Shown here: positions 33,048-42,454 of the stretch, piece after piece
Position numbering within the stretch: the stretch's first letter is position 1
How the letters are laid out: each line of letters starts with the position of its first letter
Notes under the pieces: generated by a model
Database searches by the model: none
What the model was told of the DNA's origin: nothing
What the model saw: the letters and a program-made list of their open reading frames with translations, nothing else
NCBI GenBank assembly: GCA_023423895.1
Contig: JAFAER010000023.1
Span: 1-64,000, forward strand
Source: Pseudomonadota bacterium
Lineage (GTDB): Bacteria > Myxococcota_A > Polyangia > Polyangiales > Polyangiaceae
DNA length: 64,000 bases
Direction of reading: 5' to 3'
Position numbers and translations under genes: made by a program

Positions 33048-34688
33048 ATGCGCGCATCGATCGGACTCGGACTTTTTGCCCTCGTGGGCTTCGTCGCTTG
33101 TGGAACGGACACCGGCAACACGACGTCCGAGGGGCACGCACCGGGTTCCTCGATGCCCGGCGGCGGCGACCACGGCACGTCGACCGACCCGACGGAGCCT
33201 GGTGCACCAGGCGAGCCGGGGACGCCAGGCGCCCCGTCGGACGATCCGTCCGATCCCGAGACGCCTCCGGCGCCGATCGCCAAGGGCATCTCGGTCAAGG
33301 ACGTCGCCGTCTTCCAGGCGGTGAAGGTGCCCGTCGTGAGCGGCGGCGAGCTCGTGAGCCCGGCGTCGCGGAAGGCGCCCGTGGTGGCCAAGCGCGGCGG
33401 CATGATCCGCGTCTACGTTCAGCCCGACGCGAGCTGGACGCCCAAGGAGGTCACCGCAGAGCTCCGCCTCGTCGCCGAGGGGACCAAGTTCCCGATCATC
33501 CGCGACACGAAGCGGATCAGCGGACCGTCGCGCGAAGAGGATCCGACCTCGACCTTCAACCTCGAGGTCCCCGGGGAGAGCCTCCCTGCAGGCGTCACGT
33601 TCCAGGTCGCGCTCACCGCGCCCGACGGTCAGAAGGCCGAGATGGTGGAGAGCAGCGAGGGACGCTATCCGCGTGACGGCGAGTTCGCGAGCCTCGGCGC
33701 CGAGGTCGCGGGCAAGCTACGCGTCGTCCTCGTGCCCGTGAAGTACGACGCCGACGGGTCCGGCCGCACGCCGCCGCTCGGCGCGGCCGAGCTCGAGCTC
33801 TACAAGAAGCGCATGATGCGGCTCTACCCGACGTCGGAGGTCGAGCTGACGGCGCATGCGCCGATGCCGTGGGACGGCCAGATCGCCAACAACGGCAATG
33901 GCTTCCCGAACGTGCTCCGCGCCATCACGCAGCTCCGATCGAAGGACGGCGTGGACAAGGACGTCTACTACTACGGCCTGCTCGCGCCGAAGGCCTCGAT
34001 GGCCGCCTACTGCGGCGGCGGATGCGTGACGGGCCTCAGCGCGGTCGTCGACAACGCGAACGACTCGTCGATGCGCGCCAGCATCGGCATCGGCTTCGGC
34101 AACGACGAGTCGGCGAACACGATGGCGCACGAGATCGGCCACGCCCACGGGCGCGAGCACGCTCCGTGCGGCGGCCCGCAGGGCGTCGATCCGCGTTTCC
34201 CGTACCAGGGCGGCGCGATCGGCGCCTGGGGTTACGACATCTTCGAGAAGACGCTCATCGAGCCGTCGAAGGGTCGAGACATCATGGGCTACTGCCGCAA
34301 CGAGTGGGTCAGCGACTACACGTACAACGCGTTCTTCGAGCGCATCTCGGCCATCAGCATCGAGAAGCACGTCGCGACCCCGGACCAGGCGCCCGCGAGC
34401 GCTGCGCCGAAGCAGGCTGCGCACTATCGCGTCGCCACCCTCGGCGCGAACGGCGACATGACGTGGGAAGGTGACCTCGATCTCGACGAGGAGCCGTCCG
34501 GCGGCGAGATCCGCCAGGCCACGTTCTTCGCCGAGTCTGGCGTCGAGCTCGGTACGCGTCCGACGCGGTTCTTCCGCTTCGATCACCTCCCCGGCGGCTT
34601 CGTGTTCGTCCCGAAGGACGACGTCGTCGAGGCGACGCGCTGGAAGGCGATCGCCGTCGAAGGCATCGCCAACAAGCTCGCGCGCTGA
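33048..34688 (+). CDS. Metzincin-type zinc metalloprotease lipoprotein
   Basis: A GGAGG a few bases upstream fixes the start at 33048; the frame is open 58 codons further. The 546-residue product has a lipobox (LVGFVAC, Cys near residue 19). A Pro/Gly/Thr-rich linker runs to about residue 85, and a beta-rich domain follows. The zinc site is HEIGHAHGREH (361-371), which matches HExxHxxGxxH. A Met-turn RDIMGYC lies at about 410-415. Cysteines flank it (YCGGGCVTG, APCGGP), and the end is a beta domain. The order suggests an M66/StcE-like or related surface metalloprotease of about 55 kDa. It lies next to, and convergent with, the surface-protein operon at 34782. Confidence 0.9.
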   Translation: MRASIGLGLFALVGFVACGTDTGNTTSEGHAPGSSMPGGGDHGTSTDPTEPGAPGEPGTPGAPSDDPSDPETPPAPIAKGISVKDVAVFQAVKVPVVSGGELVSPASRKAPVVAKRGGMIRVYVQPDASWTPKEVTAELRLVAEGTKFPIIRDTKRISGPSREEDPTSTFNLEVPGESLPAGVTFQVALTAPDGQKAEMVESSEGRYPRDGEFASLGAEVAGKLRVVLVPVKYDADGSGRTPPLGAAELELYKKRMMRLYPTSEVELTAHAPMPWDGQIANNGNGFPNVLRAITQLRSKDGVDKDVYYYGLLAPKASMAAYCGGGCVTGLSAVVDNANDSSMRASIGIGFGNDESANTMAHEIGHAHGREHAPCGGPQGVDPRFPYQGGAIGAWGYDIFEKTLIEPSKGRDIMGYCRNEWVSDYTYNAFFERISAISIEKHVATPDQAPASAAPKQAAHYRVATLGANGDMTWEGDLDLDEEPSGGEIRQATFFAESGVELGTRPTRFFRFDHLPGGFVFVPKDDVVEATRWKAIAVEGIANKLAR

Positions 34689-34705
34689 TCGACGTCATCG
34701 CGGCC

Positions 34706-34776
34706 GTCAGCGGTCAGAGCACGCCTCTGACCGCTGACCGAGCTGGCGTGAGTGCGCGCGCGGGGACGCACTCACG
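34706..34776. terminator. Two strong tandem hairpins between convergent genes
   Basis: Hairpin one has a perfect 14-base stem (34706-34719 with 34725-34738) and a CACGC loop. Hairpin two has an 11-base stem (34746-34756 with 34767-34777) and a ten-base loop. They fill the 93-base spacer between the metzincin gene and the last gene of the surface operon, so they can end both transcripts. Neither has a U tract. Confidence 0.7.
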
Positions 34777-34781
34777 CACGG

Positions 34782-36560
34782 TCAGTGGACCGTCAGTGGC
34801 ACTTCGACCAACTTCCGGTGGGCCATACCGCCGGGATAGGCGTAGCTCGCGTAGTACCCCCAACCCCAGAGCGTGGCGGTGAACGGCCCCTCGCTGCGCA
34901 TCCGCTGCAGCCCGACCTGACACGCGGTCGTGCCGAACGTCTCACCCGGGCCGCCGCGGCGCTGCAGGTCCACCCGCGCGAACTCGTACTCACCGCGCGT
35001 TCCGACGGGGCTCCACTTCGTCAGGTTGCCCGCGCACTCGAGCCAGACATCGTGGAACGTGCCGCCGCTCTTGGCTCGAACGACGACCAGCGAGGTCTCG
35101 GCGTAGGACGGGTCCGCGTAGAACGCGTACGAGCTCATGTACTGCTTCGACGGAACGACGTTTACGAACTCCGGATCACCTTGGTCGCCGTAGGTCTCCG
35201 CGCCCGTCATGTACGCCGCGAGGTAGATGGGGTGATCGACGTCCTGTGTCCGGACGACGAAGGCGTCGCCGGCTCCGGCCTCGAACAGCGCCGATTCACC
35301 GGCAGATAGCGCGACGGGCGCGCCCGCGGGGATCGCAGGATCGTAGTCGAGGCGTGTCCCGTCCCGTGCTGCGACCATGCGGTAGATCAGCGGCTCGTGC
35401 TCGTTGCCGAGTCGCGGCCGGTAGCCGACGGCGACGTATTCCGCGCCCCACTGCTCGTACGCAGGGATCTGCTGGGCCAAGATCTCGCAGGCGCCATTTC
35501 CGATGTTCGCGCAGTGGTGCCCGCCCACGACGGACGTTGGCTTGTTCGAGCTCACGGTGCTGCCAGTGAGCTCTTCCGCCTGGTAGAGCTGCAGGTGTTG
35601 GCCCTTGGCGAGCCGGTACTTGAGCGGGGTGTCGGCTCGCCCTCCGATGACACCGATGCCGGGTTGGACGTCGCGTTTTGGAACGAGCGTCACCTCCGTG
35701 TCGTCCTCCGATGCGATGATCTGCGCGGCTGGATAGCTTCCCCCGAAGCCGATCGAGCTCGCGCTCCAGCCGTTGACGAGCATGTGCTCCTTCGCCCAGG
35801 TCCCCACCGGCAGGATGAGCGTCGCCGTAGGCACGTGCGCGCCGATTCCGCCGAATGGATAGATGGTGGTCGTCGACACCGGGACGTTGCTCGAGAGCCG
35901 GTACGACCATCCGAGACCCGTCCCGTCGGGAAAGCCGTCGGTGTACGTGACCGGGACCACGCCCTTCGGACAAGCCGCGCGGGACTTGAGGAGCTCCTCC
36001 CAGGGACTCGGCGTGACATCCGGGTGACGGTCGGAGATGAAGATGACGACGCTCTCGCCCGGCGCGACGTCACCCTCGTGCGGAGTCAACTCCGCAGTTC
36101 CTGGACTCGTTCGATATGTAGATTTGGTAAGATCGAGCGACTTCCCCTCGATCTCGAGCGCAATCCTGGCCGGCTGGAGTGATGCATTGACCACGAATGC
36201 CGCATAACAGTTGTACGGCATCAGCTTTGAAAAACGCGGCGGCTGGAGATAGAACGCGCAGCCGTGCGAGCTCGGGTCGGCGACCGCTGCCGCGCACGGT
36301 TCCATGCACGCACCCGCTCCGCAGGCGAGCTCGGGAGGGCAGGTCTCGACGACCTCGCCCGTGCACTCCTGCACGACGGCACGGCCGTCGATCGAACAGC
36401 GAAGCCCGCACGGAGGGGGCGCGTCCACCGAGGCATCGACGCCGAACGTCGGCCCGTCTTCGAACTTCCCACGGGTCTCCTGCCCGCACGCAGCGGCGAC
36501 GAACACGGCGGCCGCGAGACTGGCCGCGACGGCGGCCGGTGACCTTCGAAGAAGCGTCAT
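34782..36560 (-). CDS. IgGFc-binding-like secreted lipoprotein
   Basis: The start at 36560 overlaps the previous stop (ATGA). The 592-residue product has a signal peptide with lipobox (FVAAAC) and a Cys-rich segment (CGLRCSIDG, CPPELACGAGAC), then a large beta domain. That domain matches the IgGFc-binding N-terminal family: VNASLQPARIALEI, DVAPGESVVIFISD, a strand set with HMLVNGWSASSIGFGG, and SNKPTSVVGGHHCANI with QIPAYEQWGAEYVAV. In animals the domain is found in mucin-like adhesins; in Myxococcota and relatives it is frequent on the cell surface and of unknown ligand. It is the last gene of the sigma-factor-linked chain, followed by tandem hairpins. Confidence 0.87.
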   Translation of the reverse strand: MTLLRRSPAAVAASLAAAVFVAAACGQETRGKFEDGPTFGVDASVDAPPPCGLRCSIDGRAVVQECTGEVVETCPPELACGAGACMEPCAAAVADPSSHGCAFYLQPPRFSKLMPYNCYAAFVVNASLQPARIALEIEGKSLDLTKSTYRTSPGTAELTPHEGDVAPGESVVIFISDRHPDVTPSPWEELLKSRAACPKGVVPVTYTDGFPDGTGLGWSYRLSSNVPVSTTTIYPFGGIGAHVPTATLILPVGTWAKEHMLVNGWSASSIGFGGSYPAAQIIASEDDTEVTLVPKRDVQPGIGVIGGRADTPLKYRLAKGQHLQLYQAEELTGSTVSSNKPTSVVGGHHCANIGNGACEILAQQIPAYEQWGAEYVAVGYRPRLGNEHEPLIYRMVAARDGTRLDYDPAIPAGAPVALSAGESALFEAGAGDAFVVRTQDVDHPIYLAAYMTGAETYGDQGDPEFVNVVPSKQYMSSYAFYADPSYAETSLVVVRAKSGGTFHDVWLECAGNLTKWSPVGTRGEYEFARVDLQRRGGPGETFGTTACQVGLQRMRSEGPFTATLWGWGYYASYAYPGGMAHRKLVEVPLTVH

Positions 36561-37918
36561 GGGAGAACCACCTCTGCTGGAACGAGGCTCGGCACTTTGA
36601 AAACGCGGTTTCCGAGCTGTCCGCGATGGTTCGCGCCGAAGCAATACACCTTGCCGTTCGTCGACAGTACGCACGTGGCCGTCGACGTCGTTCGCACCTC
36701 GACGGCAGCAGCCGGAAGGCCCTTCACCTCGACCGCCTCGTACGCGTGCTCCTTCGTCCCGTCGCCGGCTTGACCGCTGGAATTGACGCCCCTGCAGTAG
36801 ACCGCCCCCGAGGCGGTGACCGCACACCATCGCTTCGGCGCGGTGGCGATCTGAACGATGGGCTCAGAAAGCGCAACCGGCTCCGGAAGGCCGGGTCGCT
36901 CGGAGCTCCAGCAGTAGCCGATGCCCGCGTACGCCGCGCAGGCTTCGAAGGGAGCGAAGTCCACCGTCGTGATGCCCGCGACATCGATCGGCCTCGGATA
37001 CGGATCGGGATCGAGCGACGACGCCCGCGCGAGCATCCGGTTCGCTCCCCAGCTCACGACGGTCCCGTCTTCACGCCACGCGAAGGTCGCCGGCCCGGTA
37101 ACGACGTCGCGAACCGGGGCGCCCGGACGCAGGGCCACGCTGTGAGGCCCCAGCGTGGCCGTGCGCGGCGCGACGTCGAACGGCGCGATCTGACCGCGGT
37201 CGTTCGATCCCCAGCAGAGGACGCCTCCGTCGATGGCCGCACAGCCAACCGCGCCCGAGACGCTCACGCTCGTCGCTCCGGGAAGCGGAAGCCGCACCGG
37301 TGTCCGCTCGAGCGTGATTCCGCCCGCATCGTCCTGCAAGAATGCGCCACGGCCCCAGCACCAGGACGCGCCGCTCTGGTCCAGAGCACACGTGTGTTCG
37401 AGCCGGACGACGTCAGTGAGCCCGGCGACCCGTTCCGGGTTTGCGCTGCTCGCTCCCGCATCGGCACCACGGCCGAGCTGTCCGACGCCGTTCGCCCCCC
37501 AGCACGCCACGGTGCGATCGTTCATGAGCGCGCAGAAGCCTTCGTCGAATCCATCGACGAAGCCCGGCGTCGTCGTCGTGAGCGAGACCGCGCACGGCGG
37601 CGAGCCACAGACGATCGGCAATGGCCCTCCGTCGAACGGCGCTGCGTCCTGCGGCGGCGGACTGTCCGGTGCACCGGCGTCGGCGATCGAGCCGTCGTTG
37701 TCTGCCGAGGATTCGACACCGGCATCGGCCGATCCGGCGCCGCCGGAGTCGTCGGGGCTCGAGCAGCTCGTGACGATGCCCACCGCCGCGGAAGCCGCGG
37801 CGACGAAGATCGCGACGGAAGCACCGGAGCGAGCTGAGCCGTGTATTTGTGGACGGCGAGCCTCGAGTTGCACGGAGCGCCGATCAGGGAGCGGTTTTGT
37901 GGAGCGCAATGCGATCAC
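36557..37918 (-). CDS. RCC1-like repeat lipoprotein
   Basis: The frame begins at GTG 37918, overlapping the previous gene by 35 bases. A second GTG at 37873, ten bases after that gene's stop, gives a more usual signal peptide, so the start is open. Both lead to a lipobox (VGIVTSC). After an Asp/Ala/Ser-rich linker come about six RCC1-type repeats with CALMNDRTVACWGANGVGQLG, CALDQSGASWCWG, CAAIDGGVLCWGSNDRGQ and CVLSTNGKVYCFGANHRGQLG. The paired cysteines in nearly every repeat should form disulfides, suitable for an exported seven-bladed propeller. The stop overlaps the next start (ATGA). Binding partners are unknown. Confidence 0.85.
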   Translation of the reverse strand: MIALRSTKPLPDRRSVQLEARRPQIHGSARSGASVAIFVAAASAAVGIVTSCSSPDDSGGAGSADAGVESSADNDGSIADAGAPDSPPPQDAAPFDGGPLPIVCGSPPCAVSLTTTTPGFVDGFDEGFCALMNDRTVACWGANGVGQLGRGADAGASSANPERVAGLTDVVRLEHTCALDQSGASWCWGRGAFLQDDAGGITLERTPVRLPLPGATSVSVSGAVGCAAIDGGVLCWGSNDRGQIAPFDVAPRTATLGPHSVALRPGAPVRDVVTGPATFAWREDGTVVSWGANRMLARASSLDPDPYPRPIDVAGITTVDFAPFEACAAYAGIGYCWSSERPGLPEPVALSEPIVQIATAPKRWCAVTASGAVYCRGVNSSGQAGDGTKEHAYEAVEVKGLPAAAVEVRTTSTATCVLSTNGKVYCFGANHRGQLGNRVFKVPSLVPAEVVLP

Positions 37919-39173
37919 CGATGGCCCAGAGATTGGTTTGGGACGTCCCTCGAACTCGATGGATGTCTCTCGTGATGGGACTACCCCTTAGTGCGATCGA
38001 CGAAATCTCGTACGCTCCACCGGCCCACGGATCGGCCCCGCGAATGACGAGGCCATTCGTGGTCAGCCACACGGCGTCGGGTCCACTCCAGAGAGAGAGG
38101 AAGCGCTCTGCGTCCGTCAATCCGATCGAGCTCCCCGGAGCGGCGGCGACGTCCAGGTCGTAGCCGGCGCCGCTCGTCGCTACCTTGATCAGATCGCGAG
38201 CGCCTTTGAGGGCGATGAGCTTGCCACCGCCGATGGATTGCAGATCCGTGAGCCTGCCGACTGCGCCGCCGACCATCGGGATCTCGGCTCGCGGCGTGCA
38301 CTCGGTGTCGGAGATCGTTCCGTCAGCGAGGCGCGCGTAGCCGCCGGCCGTCTTGCGCACGAGAATGGCGCACGCCGAGGAATACCTCGTGCGTGATCCC
38401 GAGAACCAGACGTCACCCGGGCCGGCCCCCGCCCCGCTCGTGAAGAACAGGTGCTCGTTCTCGTCGTCGAAGTCGTCCGCGACGTATTCGGGCACCCATT
38501 CGGATGGACCGCCATCGCTGCTTCGGCGATAGATGGTGTTTTTGAACCAGGCGTAGACGTCGCTCTTGCTCGCCCCCCACACCCCCAGCGCCAGGAAGCG
38601 GCTTCCGGCGTGATATCCGTGTTCCCAGCCGTCGAGCATTCCGGGACGGCCGTTGTCGCCGAGCTGCTGACGGGTCCAGGTCCAGGCGGCGCCGGGCGTC
38701 GGTCGTGTTCCGTGATAGACGTATCCTGGCGCTACTCCGTAGTAAACTTCATCCTCGCTTGGCGCCCAGATCGCGCCTGCATACGCGCCAAGTCCGTATT
38801 CGTTCTGCGTCGAGTCGTCGATGTATCCCCACGTCGCGTCTGCCTCGCGCCACTCGAGGACTTTGACGCCGAGGGTCGGGCTCTGCGCGATCGCGAAGGC
38901 GCGCGCGGGAAACGTCCAGATGTCGACGAGGACGAGGTCCGCGTCGGGCAAGACCGTCCTGCACCAACCATCCGTGCTGCAGGGGGAGCCGCTCGCGTCC
39001 GCGTCGAGCGATGCGTCCCCATCGCTTTCCGTCGTGGCCGCATCCGGAATGATGGTTTCGTTCCGTGGCGTGTCCGGGACGTTCGCTTCGTCGTCCGAAG
39101 CCGCACACGCGACCGCGAGGGCCCCGACGGCGAGCGTGGCCATTCCAGGCACAAGCGCCAACCATGTCCTCAT
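37884..39173 (-). CDS. Hypothetical propeller-like lipoprotein
   Basis: The ATG at 39173 overlaps the previous stop as ATGA, which decides the start, although the frame is open 160 codons upstream. The 429-residue product has a lipobox (VGALAVAC) and an Asp/Ala/Thr-rich linker with two cysteines (CSTDGWC). A repeated pattern of beta blades follows: VDIWTFPARAFAIAQS, WGYIDDSTQNEYGLGAYAGAIWAPSEDEVYYG, GVWGASKSDVYAWFKNT and RGTSQTNLWAIGDRIALH. The WGASKSDVYA and TNLWAIGD turns resemble those of the next protein, suggesting a shared propeller fold, perhaps by duplication. No named family. Confidence 0.75.
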   Translation of the reverse strand: MRTWLALVPGMATLAVGALAVACAASDDEANVPDTPRNETIIPDAATTESDGDASLDADASGSPCSTDGWCRTVLPDADLVLVDIWTFPARAFAIAQSPTLGVKVLEWREADATWGYIDDSTQNEYGLGAYAGAIWAPSEDEVYYGVAPGYVYHGTRPTPGAAWTWTRQQLGDNGRPGMLDGWEHGYHAGSRFLALGVWGASKSDVYAWFKNTIYRRSSDGGPSEWVPEYVADDFDDENEHLFFTSGAGAGPGDVWFSGSRTRYSSACAILVRKTAGGYARLADGTISDTECTPRAEIPMVGGAVGRLTDLQSIGGGKLIALKGARDLIKVATSGAGYDLDVAAAPGSSIGLTDAERFLSLWSGPDAVWLTTNGLVIRGADPWAGGAYEISSIALRGSPITRDIHRVRGTSQTNLWAIGDRIALHKTAP

Positions 39174-40375
39174 GGCTTTCCTCCAAGCGATAGAACCACG
39201 CCCTGCCCGCCGATCCAGACGTGCCCCGGCTCTGGAACCCAAACGGCGGTGAGCTTTGGACGACGTCCGCCGAGACCTGCGACCTTCACGCGCGACCAGC
39301 TCGTTCCGTCGTAGTGGAGGACGACGCCCGCGTCGCCCACCGCCCAGACGTCCGACGGCGATGAGCCCCACACCGCATTGAGATCGGCGGTCGTCGGGCT
39401 GTCCGGAACCGTCGCCCACACGAAAGGCTCGCCAACGTAGTGACGGAGCGTCCCGGACGCACCAACGGACCACGCGTCGGACGATGATGCTGCCCAGACT
39501 GCGTTGAGGGAGTTCGACGTCCTGCTGTCGTAGAGCGTGGCTTGCGGCGTGTCGCTCTCCGCATCGGTAATGCGAATCGTCGTCCCGGACGCCCCGACCG
39601 CCCAGAGGTCGGTCGCTGACGCCCCGTGAACGCCGTTCATCCAGTTGCATCCGGGGGTACAAGCGCTCCCCGGACCAAGACCGAGACTGAACGTCGACTG
39701 GACCGCTGCACGCAGGCGCACGAGGCCGCTGTGGGTCGAGTCACTCTGACTCGTCGTGAGGACGGCCCAGAGCGAGTCGGATCGGGGCGCGGCATACGCA
39801 GAGACGATGTTGAAGTCGTACCCGTCGCTCTCGGGCGGGAGCGGCGTGTAGAAGGTCCTCCAACCATCGCCGGTCGGCGGCTCGCTGTCTTCGGGCGCTC
39901 CCGGGCCGCGCGCGAACAGGCGCAGGGCGCCCATCACGACGTCGGTTCGACTGACGGCGATCTCGGTCGTGTCGCGGAGCCACATCCCGAGGAGCGTGTC
40001 TCTACGTCCGAAGCTCGAGCGGCTCCACGACGTTCCGTCGAACCGGGCGATCGCTCCGAGCGATCCGACGACCCAGACGTCGCTCGGAGAGCGCCCACGA
40101 ATGGCCGTGACCTCCGCCAGCTCCTCGAAGCTGCCGCCCGCTGTTCCCAGATTGAACGGGCCGTCCGGACAGAGCGCATCGGCGGTACAGACGTCCGGAA
40201 AGTGTTCGCAGTCGTCACAGGGCCCAGCATCATCGTCCGTCAGTGAGGCATCGCTCCCGGCGTCGTCGCCAACGGGCCGAAGCGCCACCCGGGACCCGTC
40301 GTCGGGATTGCGGCCGTCATCGGTGGACGCGCAGGCTGCGGCCGCGAGGATGCAAGCCAGCCAGAGCTTCCTCAT
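39170..40375 (-). CDS. Propeller-like lipoprotein with SPSDVWAVG blade turns
   Basis: The start at 40375 overlaps the previous stop (ATGA). The product has 401 residues with a lipobox (AAAAC) and an Asp-rich linker holding CDDCEHFPDVCTADALC. Blades are marked by SPSDVWVVGSLGAIARFDGTSW, SATDLWAVGASGTTIRI, SSSDAWSVGASGTLRHY, SPSDVWAVGDAGVVLHYDGTSW and PGHVWIGGQGVVLSL. Turns of the (S/A)(T/S)D(V/L)WAVG kind are common in myxobacterial surface propellers, often labelled as glycosyl hydrolase-like or BNR-like without proof. The likely fold is a seven-bladed propeller on the outer face of the envelope. The ligand is unknown. Confidence 0.8.
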   Translation of the reverse strand: MRKLWLACILAAAACASTDDGRNPDDGSRVALRPVGDDAGSDASLTDDDAGPCDDCEHFPDVCTADALCPDGPFNLGTAGGSFEELAEVTAIRGRSPSDVWVVGSLGAIARFDGTSWSRSSFGRRDTLLGMWLRDTTEIAVSRTDVVMGALRLFARGPGAPEDSEPPTGDGWRTFYTPLPPESDGYDFNIVSAYAAPRSDSLWAVLTTSQSDSTHSGLVRLRAAVQSTFSLGLGPGSACTPGCNWMNGVHGASATDLWAVGASGTTIRITDAESDTPQATLYDSRTSNSLNAVWAASSSDAWSVGASGTLRHYVGEPFVWATVPDSPTTADLNAVWGSSPSDVWAVGDAGVVLHYDGTSWSRVKVAGLGGRRPKLTAVWVPEPGHVWIGGQGVVLSLGGKP

Positions 40376-41598
40376 CGCGCCGTTCCTCCCTCGTACTCGA
40401 CCTCGGGGCACGGCTCGACGACGCATTGTCCCCGCACGCATGCTTGACCGGCGATTCCGTCACACGTGATGCCGCAGCCGCCGCAATTTCGCGGGTCGCT
40501 GTCGGTGTTCACCTCGCAGTAGTCCGCCAGATTCCCGTTGCAGTCTGCGCGACCCGCTTTGCACTCCGCGGCGCACATGCCGGCGATGCACGTGCTCACG
40601 CCAAACACTGCGGGCCCCCCTGTCGGGCGCGGACAGGCGTGATTGCAGCCACCGCAATGTTCGGCATCCGAGTCGAGAGACGTGCATGTGCCCGCAAGGT
40701 CGATCCGTGTATCTCCGAGATCGATCCACCCCATCGAACAATAGACTTGGTCCCCAGGACAGGCGCACATCGGCATCATCAAGCGATCGCCTTTGCACTC
40801 CCGACCCGATGGACACGCGTTTCCACAAGCGCCACAGTTGTCGGTCGAAAACGCGCTCGTCTCGCATCCATTGAAGCGGTCCCCGTCGCAATCGAGGAAC
40901 GTCGGTTCGCATTTCCGCTGATCGCACTTGCCGCCGAGACAACCCCAGCGCGTATTGGCGCCGGGCGGAGTCCCATCTCCCGCCGGATCACACGCGTTGC
41001 CGCACGCCCCGCAGTTGCCATCATCCGTCTCCGCGTCGACGCAAACCAACTGCCCCGTGGCAGGATCGGGGCATGGGATCTTGTTGTCCGGGCATCCGCA
41101 CGTCGGCCCTTGCAGCAGATCCATGCATGGCTTGTCCGGGTCGAGACACTGGATTCCACAACCGCCGCAGTTGTCGTTCGTCGTGCTGGCGGTCTCGCAT
41201 CCGTTGTCGGGAATGCCGTCGCAGTCCAGATATCCTCGCTTCGCAAAGCACTCCAGAACGCACTGGCCGCCTGCGCACTGGAACTCTCCGTTCCCGCGGG
41301 CCAGGCCCGGGCATTGATTTCCGCACTCGCCGCAGTTGAAAGGGTCCGACAGCAGATTCACGTCGCAACGAAACGCCGAGCTCGGACACGTGGTCCACCC
41401 GGACGGACAGCGGCTGGAGGGGCAATACGATACGAGGTCTTCGAGAGAAGCATCCAGCTCCGTCCCGCTCTCGGGAGAGACGAAGGACGGGACCGAGTCC
41501 GGCGGCTGCACGCCGAGACGCACGTCGGTGGCAGAGCAACCCCACACGAGCGCCAGCGAAGAGGCGACGGCGGTGATGACGGAAGCCTTGGTCTTCAT
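40372..41598 (-). CDS. Cysteine-rich repeat lipoprotein (NCGxCGxxC repeats)
   Basis: The ATG at 41598 is preceded by GGGAGG nine bases upstream; the frame is open 45 codons more. The 408-residue product has a lipobox (ALVWGC) and about six repeats built on FNCGECGNQC, DNCGGCGIQC, GNCGACGNAC, DNCGACGNAC, EHCGGCNHAC and RNCGGCGITC. Each is separated by 35-60 residues with a further CDGD.xNGCE or CxGGxC segment. About 50 cysteines would form many disulfides, giving a rigid stalk. Such proteins are often named EGF-like in myxobacteria but are a distinct pattern. It is the first of five coupled surface genes, 94 bases after the anti-sigma-like gene. Confidence 0.9.
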   Translation of the reverse strand: MKTKASVITAVASSLALVWGCSATDVRLGVQPPDSVPSFVSPESGTELDASLEDLVSYCPSSRCPSGWTTCPSSAFRCDVNLLSDPFNCGECGNQCPGLARGNGEFQCAGGQCVLECFAKRGYLDCDGIPDNGCETASTTNDNCGGCGIQCLDPDKPCMDLLQGPTCGCPDNKIPCPDPATGQLVCVDAETDDGNCGACGNACDPAGDGTPPGANTRWGCLGGKCDQRKCEPTFLDCDGDRFNGCETSAFSTDNCGACGNACPSGRECKGDRLMMPMCACPGDQVYCSMGWIDLGDTRIDLAGTCTSLDSDAEHCGGCNHACPRPTGGPAVFGVSTCIAGMCAAECKAGRADCNGNLADYCEVNTDSDPRNCGGCGITCDGIAGQACVRGQCVVEPCPEVEYEGGTAR

Positions 41599-41692
41599 CG
41601 CCTTCGTCCTCCCGTGAGGGACGCGGCGCATCGTTGGGCGAACGCGCGATGAGTTCATCGTGTTGGTCATGAATGCCGATAGGGAGTGACGA

Positions 41693-42454
41693 TTATGGAA
41701 GAATCGCCCGAACGCGATGTTGCTCGACGACACTGCGCACGCGACGGAGGTGCGGTGACGACGGGAATCGCTCTTCGAAGGCGCGAGCTCGCTCTCTCAT
41801 CGCGCCCAGTCGATCGAGCTTGGCGAGCGCCTCGATCGCAATGCGCTCGCGCTCCTGAATGAACGTTCCGGTGGCGCACCGGCCAGCGTGTTCCTGGGTG
41901 AGCAGGAGAGCGCGTGCCGCATTCCCGGCACGAAGCGCGGCGTCTGCGCTGTCGATCAACTCCACCTCGTCGTCACACGTCTCATGTTCCGGCAAGGCAG
42001 GTCGGACAGCGGCGGCTCGACGATTGGCGCTCGGAAGCGACTCGACTGGAATGGACGGAGGGGCCGCTTCCGGAGTCTTCGGTTCGCTCGGTCGCGCGGA
42101 CTGCGAGGGCGCTGCCGCTGGCCGTGTCAGCATCGAAGCTCCGCCAGTGCTCACGCTGCCGGTCTCGTCGCGCATCGCAGCAGCGGCAGGTGCTTCGGCT
42201 GCGGGCTGGCGGGAATACGAGAGCAACAGGACTCCGGAAGCGAGCGCGATCGTGAGCGCGGACACTCCAGGCCAGAGCAGACGCGACGTGGCGGCGCCTG
42301 ACCGAACGCCGGTTCGAGCCGCCTGATGGGCCCCCTCCATCGCCGACAGCGGAGGGAGCTCCTCGCGCTGGCTACGCAGCACGGAGCGCATGAAGTCCAC
42401 CTCGGGCGGCTGCTCTCCTTCGAGATCCGCAATGCGCGGGGGATCGTGGCTCAT
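41693..42454 (-). CDS. Single-TM protein, likely anti-sigma partner of the ECF factor
   Basis: The ATG at 42454 overlaps the sigma-factor stop (ATGA). The 253-residue protein has a cytosolic acidic N-terminus of about 58 residues (EQPPEVDFMRSVLRSQREELPPL), one TM segment (LLWPGVSALTIALASGVLLLSY), a Pro/Ala linker and an outer helical domain of about 95 residues. That domain has a TPR-like pair (AALRAGNAARALLLTQEHAG, then AIEALAKLDRLGAMRERARAFEERFP). The zinc anti-sigma motif HxxxCxxC is not present. Position, coupling and topology fit an anti-sigma factor that senses from the periplasm. The role is inference. Confidence 0.75.
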   Translation of the reverse strand: MSHDPPRIADLEGEQPPEVDFMRSVLRSQREELPPLSAMEGAHQAARTGVRSGAATSRLLWPGVSALTIALASGVLLLSYSRQPAAEAPAAAAMRDETGSVSTGGASMLTRPAAAPSQSARPSEPKTPEAAPPSIPVESLPSANRRAAAVRPALPEHETCDDEVELIDSADAALRAGNAARALLLTQEHAGRCATGTFIQERERIAIEALAKLDRLGAMRERARAFEERFPSSPHLRRVRSVVEQHRVRAILP

